From JAGPUQ01 sp050250395 (GTDB lineage Bacteria > Pseudomonadota > Gammaproteobacteria > Pseudomonadales > Porticoccaceae), in the NCBI GenBank assembly GCA_050250395.1, contig JBFWOQ010000013.1, forward strand, positions 1 through 64,000: a DNA stretch of 64,000 nucleotides, written 5' to 3'. Made by a program: the position numbers and the translations under genes. The notes beneath the pieces were generated by a model. That model saw nothing but the letters and a program-made list of their open reading frames with translations. It had not been told where the DNA came from and did not search any database. This document shows, one piece after another, positions 60,296-64,000 of this stretch. Numbering within the stretch: the first letter of the stretch is position 1; the number at the start of each line of letters is the position of its first letter.

Positions 60296-61267
60296 GTGCC
60301 CGGGCTGCGCGCCGCTGTCGATAGACGCTACCAGCAGTGGCTCGACCGGCGCCTGCCGGCGGCGCCGGCGTGCCGCCTCGAAAACCGCCGCTTGTTCATT
60401 TTTCCCTCGGGTGCCGGCGCCCTCTACGGCGCGCTGCTGGTGGTGCTGTGGCTGACCGCCACCAACTTCGAAAACAATCTGGTGTTCGGGTTGACCTTTC
60501 TGCTCGCCGGCCTGTTTGTGATCGCGATCTTTCATACCTACGGCAACCTGCACGGACTGGAGTTGGTGCCGCTGCGCGCCGGCAACGGCTTTGCCGGGCA
60601 GGATGTGGATTTTGTCCTGGAGATTCGCAACGACGGTCGTCGCCCGCGCGAAGGCATTCGCCTGGCCTATGCCGGTGGCGAGACCCGTGAGATTCATCTC
60701 GGCGCCGGCGAGCGCCGCCGCGTGCGGCTGCCGGTGCCGGCGACCCGTCGCGGCTGGCTCGATCCGGGACGACTGACGATTGCCAGCGTTTACCCGCTCG
60801 GTCTGCTGCGGGTCTGGAGTCATGTGCGTTTGGAGACTCGGGCGCTGGTGTACCCACGCCCCGTCGCCGCCGGACCCATGCCCCCTGTGTCGCCGGCGTC
60901 GAGTGAGGCGGGTGGCGCGAGCGTTCCCGGTCGCGAGGAATTCGCCACGCTGGAGAGCTATCGGCCGGGCGAGCCCAAAAGCCGTATCGCCTGGAAACAC
61001 CACGCGCGCGGACTCGGGCTGCACACCAAGCAGTTCACCGACCCCGTGGACCGGCGTCGTTGGCTCGACTGGGACGATTTCCCGGGCCTGGACACTGAAG
61101 CGCGCCTGTCGCGCCTGTGCGGCGCCGCGCTGGCCGCCGACACTGGGCCGGGCGCCTATGGCTTGCGCCTGCCCGGGCAGACGATTGCACCCGGGAGCGG
61201 ACGCCCGCATCGGGAGCAGGTATTGCGCACCCTCGCGCTGTTCGGTCTGCCGGAGGTGGCGCGCTGA
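60296..61267 (+). CDS. DUF58 domain membrane protein
   Basis: 323 residues. Two membrane helices near 35-75 (GALYGALLVVLWLTATNFEN, then LVFGLTFLLAGLFVIAIFHT) precede a beta-rich region. EFATLESYRPGEPKSRIAWK near 212, then HHARGLGLHTKQF, is the DUF58 signature (YRPGDxxRxIxWK). The GTG at 60296 has GGAGG seven bases ahead; the GTG at 60290 is too close to it. DUF58 proteins form a conserved set with MoxR ATPases and transglutaminase-like proteins, in which they may resemble von Willebrand-type partners. The function is unknown. Confidence 0.88.
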   Translation: MPGLRAAVDRRYQQWLDRRLPAAPACRLENRRLFIFPSGAGALYGALLVVLWLTATNFENNLVFGLTFLLAGLFVIAIFHTYGNLHGLELVPLRAGNGFAGQDVDFVLEIRNDGRRPREGIRLAYAGGETREIHLGAGERRRVRLPVPATRRGWLDPGRLTIASVYPLGLLRVWSHVRLETRALVYPRPVAAGPMPPVSPASSEAGGASVPGREEFATLESYRPGEPKSRIAWKHHARGLGLHTKQFTDPVDRRRWLDWDDFPGLDTEARLSRLCGAALAADTGPGAYGLRLPGQTIAPGSGRPHREQVLRTLALFGLPEVAR

Positions 61268-63258
61268 TGGAGCCGGTCTGGCAGATTCCCCGGCCGGCGC
61301 TGTGGTGGCTGTTGTTCACCGAGGTGGCGCTGGCCGGCCTGCACAGCGATCACCTGACGCTCTGGATGCTCGGCGCGGACGCCCTGGTGTTGGGCTGGCG
61401 CATCCAGATCTATCGCGGTCGGTGGCGCTACCCCGGCCCCTGGTCCAAGGCGATACTGGTACTCATGTGCGGCGGCGCCATTCTTGCGTCCTACGGGCGC
61501 CTGCACGGACTGGAACCCATGGTGGCGCTGCTGTGGAGCGGCTTCATCCTCAAGCTGCTGGAAATGCAGCGCCGCCGCGATGCCTTGGTTCTGGTCTGCC
61601 TGGGCTATTTCGTCGCCGTCACCCAGTGCCTGTTCTCGCAAACGCCCGGCACCGCGCTCGCGACCCTGGGCGGCGTATTTCTGGTCACCGTGGTGCTTGC
61701 CGCCCTGCACCGCCGCGCCGAGGCGGGTCACTGGCAGCCCGTGCGCACCGCCGCCGTGCTGCTGGCGCAGGCCCTGCCGCTGATGCTGATCCTGTTTCTG
61801 GCGATGCCCCGCCTGGGTTCGCTGTGGACCGTGCCGCAACCGCGCCAGGGCGCCATCGGCGTCAGCGATTCCCTGGCGCCCGGCGATCTGGGGCGGTTGG
61901 GGGCTTCGGGGGAAGTGGCGTTCCGGGCCGAGTTCGACGGCGCGCCGCCGCCGCGCAATCGACTCTATTGGCGCGGCCTGGTGCTGTCGCGCTTCGATGG
62001 CAGGAACTGGTCGCGCATCGAGCCGGGGTCCTATCCCGGCGCCGGCGCACCTCGGCGCGCTGGCGCAGGGCCACGGTCCGGCGCAGTCGACGTGGAGCGA
62101 CTCGGCACGCCCCAGCATTACCGGATGATGCTCGAACCCTCGGGCGAGAGCTGGCTGTTTGCCCTGGAAACACCCGTCCCGGAAAGTCCCGAGGTGACCC
62201 TCAACGACGACCTGACGCTGACCCGCGTGACTCCGGTAGTATCGCGCTGGAGCCACAGTCTCACCTCCTGGATGGATTACCGCGCCGCCGCCGCAGGGCT
62301 CGGGGACGGCCGGGCCATCGAAACCGCGCTTCCCGGCGCCGCCAATCCGCGCACCCGCGCGCTGGCCGCGCGCTGGCGCGGCGAAGTGGATTCCGATGCG
62401 GCCCTGGTCCAGCGTGTGCTGGGGCTCTACCACCGCGACTATGTCTACAGCCTGGACGCGCCACGGCTCGGCCGCGATTCGATCGACGAATTTCTCTGGG
62501 AGACCAAGCGCGGCTTCTGCGAGCACTTTGCCAGCAGCTTTGTCTTCATCCTGCGCGCCGCCGGCGTTCCGGCCCGGGTCGTGGTCGGCTACCAGGGCGG
62601 CGAATACCATCCCGACGCCGGTTATCTGATCGTGCATCAATACGATGCCCACGCCTGGGCCGAAGTCTGGTTCGCCGGACGCGGCTGGGTGCGGGTGGAC
62701 CCGACCGCCGCGGTGGCGCCGGAGCGCATCGAAACCAGTGTGGCCGACCTGCTGGCTGACGAGCGGCAATTCCTCGCGGATTCCCCGCTCTCCCTCGTGC
62801 GCTTTCGGGGTATTGGCTGGATCGATCGGCTGCGCCTGCAATTCGATTACGCCGATTATCTGTGGGCGCAATGGGTGCTGGGCTACGAATATCGGCAGGA
62901 ACGCCTGTTGACCGGCTGGCTGGGTGCCTGGGATCCCTGGCGGCTGGGGCTTTTCGTCCTTGGCGCCGGTGCCTTCGCGTTGCTGCCGGTGCTGCTCGCG
63001 CAACTGCGGGCGGCGCGACGCTTGCCGCGTCCGCCCCTGGAGCGGTTGTTCGCGCGCTACTGCCGCCGGCTCGAGCGCTGTGGCGTGACGCGCGCGCGGG
63101 GGGAGGCGCCGCGCGCGCTGGCGGAGCGGGTGGCGCGGGAACGCCCCGATCTGGCCGCCGCTGCCGCTGCGATCAGCGGATTACTGGAGGCGGGCGTCTA
63201 TGGTGGGGCAAAGCCGGATCTTGCCGATCTCCGGCGGCGGATTCGGCGCCTGGGATAA
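61267..63258 (+). CDS. TgpA-type membrane transglutaminase-like protein (DUF3488 plus DUF4129-like tail)
   Basis: 663 residues. The N-terminal third has several membrane helices (for example LVLVCLGYFVAVTQCLFSQT near 115). The transglutaminase core is near 400-480: DEFLWETKRGFCEHFASSFV (catalytic Cys), YLIVHQYDAHAWAEVWFAGR (His) and GWVRVDPTAAVAPERI (Asp). A further membrane helix (LGLFVLGAGAFALLPVLLAQ) near 565 and a cytoplasmic tail end the protein. In Pseudomonas TgpA has transglutaminase activity and is essential. The ATG overlaps the DUF58 stop by one base (TGATG), with GGAGG upstream. Confidence 0.92.
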   Translation: MEPVWQIPRPALWWLLFTEVALAGLHSDHLTLWMLGADALVLGWRIQIYRGRWRYPGPWSKAILVLMCGGAILASYGRLHGLEPMVALLWSGFILKLLEMQRRRDALVLVCLGYFVAVTQCLFSQTPGTALATLGGVFLVTVVLAALHRRAEAGHWQPVRTAAVLLAQALPLMLILFLAMPRLGSLWTVPQPRQGAIGVSDSLAPGDLGRLGASGEVAFRAEFDGAPPPRNRLYWRGLVLSRFDGRNWSRIEPGSYPGAGAPRRAGAGPRSGAVDVERLGTPQHYRMMLEPSGESWLFALETPVPESPEVTLNDDLTLTRVTPVVSRWSHSLTSWMDYRAAAAGLGDGRAIETALPGAANPRTRALAARWRGEVDSDAALVQRVLGLYHRDYVYSLDAPRLGRDSIDEFLWETKRGFCEHFASSFVFILRAAGVPARVVVGYQGGEYHPDAGYLIVHQYDAHAWAEVWFAGRGWVRVDPTAAVAPERIETSVADLLADERQFLADSPLSLVRFRGIGWIDRLRLQFDYADYLWAQWVLGYEYRQERLLTGWLGAWDPWRLGLFVLGAGAFALLPVLLAQLRAARRLPRPPLERLFARYCRRLERCGVTRARGEAPRALAERVARERPDLAAAAAAISGLLEAGVYGGAKPDLADLRRRIRRLG

Positions 63259-63315
63259 AGTCGTGCTGCCGTGCTCAGCCCGGCGTTTTGCTCCACAATA
63301 GCCTCCGCTCCCGGC

Positions 63316-63335
63316 GCCCGCGTTGCGGCGCGGGC
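63316..63335 (+). terminator. Hairpin after the transglutaminase-like gene
   Basis: GCCCGCG (63316-63322), loop TTGCGG, CGCGGGC (63329-63335): a perfect 7-bp stem in the 194-bp space before the adaptor gene. No T-run follows. Confidence 0.4.
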
Positions 63336-63452
63336 CAATCCTGCATCGAGAACCGCGATCGGCAAAGCGCTCTGGCTCCCTGCGGTCAGCGGGTTGGTTG
63401 CGCCGGGCGTCCCGGGGCACGGGCGGGGAAAATAAGTAATTGACGGGGTTTC

Positions 63453-64000
63453 ATGATGGGTTTTTGGGCGGAAGGTGGGGGTTTCGGGGCGGTAACGCGC
63501 CGAACGGCAGCGGTGATGGTCGGGGTGCTGGTGCTCATGCCAGCGTTATCCGGCGCAGCGGCGGAGTCGCCGGCCTTTGGCGCTACCGGTGAGTACACCC
63601 TCAAGGCGCAGCCGGTCGCGGACATGAAGTCGCTGTTCGCCACCGTGCAAACCGTGCGGGTGACGCCGGCGCGCGCGCGGATTGGCGGCACCATCGTCGA
63701 GCTGCTCACCGACGAGGGCCAGATGGTCGAAGCCGGACAAGTGCTGGCGCGCGTCAGGGACCCCAAGCTGGGCATGCGGATCGATGCCGCCCAGTCCAAG
63801 CTGCACTCGCTCGATGCGCAGCTGGAGCTGGCGCAGACCACGCTTCAGCGCGTATCCACGCTGTACCAGGGCGGCAAGATCAGCAAGGCCGCCGTCGATG
63901 AAGCGCGTGCCCAAGTGGATGTCATCACCGCCGACATCGCGGCCGCCAGGTCCGATCAGGCGGTGATTCGCGAAGCGCAGGCCGAGGGCCGCGTGCTGGC
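63453..64000 (+). CDS. RND efflux periplasmic adaptor (HlyD family), cut by window edge
   Basis: 182 codons are present and the frame is open to the edge. The N-terminus has a likely signal segment (AAVMVGVLVLMPALSGAAAE near 20-39). RVTPARARIGGTIVELLTDE near 70, then GQMVEAGQVLARVRDPKL, is the lipoyl-like half motif of adaptor proteins. A helical hairpin follows (DAAQSKLHSLDAQLELAQTT, then LYQGGKISKAAVDEARAQVD). Such proteins link an inner membrane RND pump to an outer membrane channel. The pump gene is expected to the right of the window. GGGG precedes the ATG at 63453; the next codon is also ATG. Confidence 0.85.
   Translation, partial: MMGFWAEGGGFGAVTRRTAAVMVGVLVLMPALSGAAAESPAFGATGEYTLKAQPVADMKSLFATVQTVRVTPARARIGGTIVELLTDEGQMVEAGQVLARVRDPKLGMRIDAAQSKLHSLDAQLELAQTTLQRVSTLYQGGKISKAAVDEARAQVDVITADIAAARSDQAVIREAQAEGRVL

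Noticed and set aside
61156..63003. A 615-codon frame antisense to the transglutaminase-like gene
   Set aside because: Shadow of a well-supported gene with complete catalytic motifs; no domain is recognisable in it.

Overview
The window is one contiguous, GC-rich (mid-60s percent by eye) bacterial chromosome segment. The best guess for the host is a gammaproteobacterium. The main support is the conserved run leuC-leuD-methyltransferase-asd-fimV-truA-trpF-accD-folC-SPOR protein-cvpA-purF-metZ (44.7-59.3 kb), which is the arrangement known from Pseudomonas and relatives; mnmC, cstA-ybdD, metR/metE and a MoxR-DUF58-TgpA cluster fit the same class. No plasmid, phage or CRISPR functions were seen. 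A genus cannot be assigned from this sequence alone.

Layout. 1-7.6 kb is a run of minus-strand genes: a truncated TolB-like/TPR protein at the left edge, a luciferase-like oxidoreductase, a SnoaL-like protein, CinA, an IS3 transposase remnant, a low-GC thermonuclease, an esterase, a NUDIX hydrolase and a CoA transferase. 7.8-10.8 kb holds BolA, an OmpW-type porin with an FNR-like promoter site, a formate/nitrite channel and RNase HI. 11.2-13.6 kb is a pair of acyl-CoA dehydrogenase genes. 13.6-14.2 kb is scar tissue: a 170-bp miniature inverted-repeat element and what looks like the 3' end of a group II intron. 14.2-23.5 kb looks like an accessory catabolic region: DUF1302, DUF1329, a 5'-nucleotidase-like lipoprotein, a Baeyer-Villiger-type monooxygenase, an enoyl-CoA hydratase and an FkbM methyltransferase. 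23.6-32.1 kb has a tRNA-Arg, an Smr protein, a 1213-residue PAS/GGDEF/EAL sensor, another crotonase, a second NUDIX hydrolase and an acyl-CoA synthetase. 32.2-44.6 kb is mainly housekeeping (htpG, cstA, metR/metE, mnmC) plus an orphan acyl-CoA carboxyltransferase. 44.7-63.3 kb is the conserved biosynthetic block followed by MoxR-DUF58-transglutaminase; an RND adaptor gene runs off the right edge.

How the genes may work together (inference): the CoA transferase, acyl-CoA synthetase, two acyl-CoA dehydrogenases, two crotonases, the Baeyer-Villiger-type enzyme and the DUF1302/DUF1329 pair together suggest breakdown of hydrophobic or cyclic substrates through CoA thioesters. The CoA transferase promoter carries a perfect 16-bp palindrome exactly between its -35 and -10 elements, so a TetR-like repressor is plausible.

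The most unusual signals are non-coding: three copies of a roughly 140-bp element with inverted ends, the second miniature element with CTAG flanks, a (GA)12 tract in front of the cyclic-di-GMP sensor gene, clustered intergenic dyads at 30.2 kb, and the absence of leuB from its usual place. I did not find a convincing wholly new multi-gene system.
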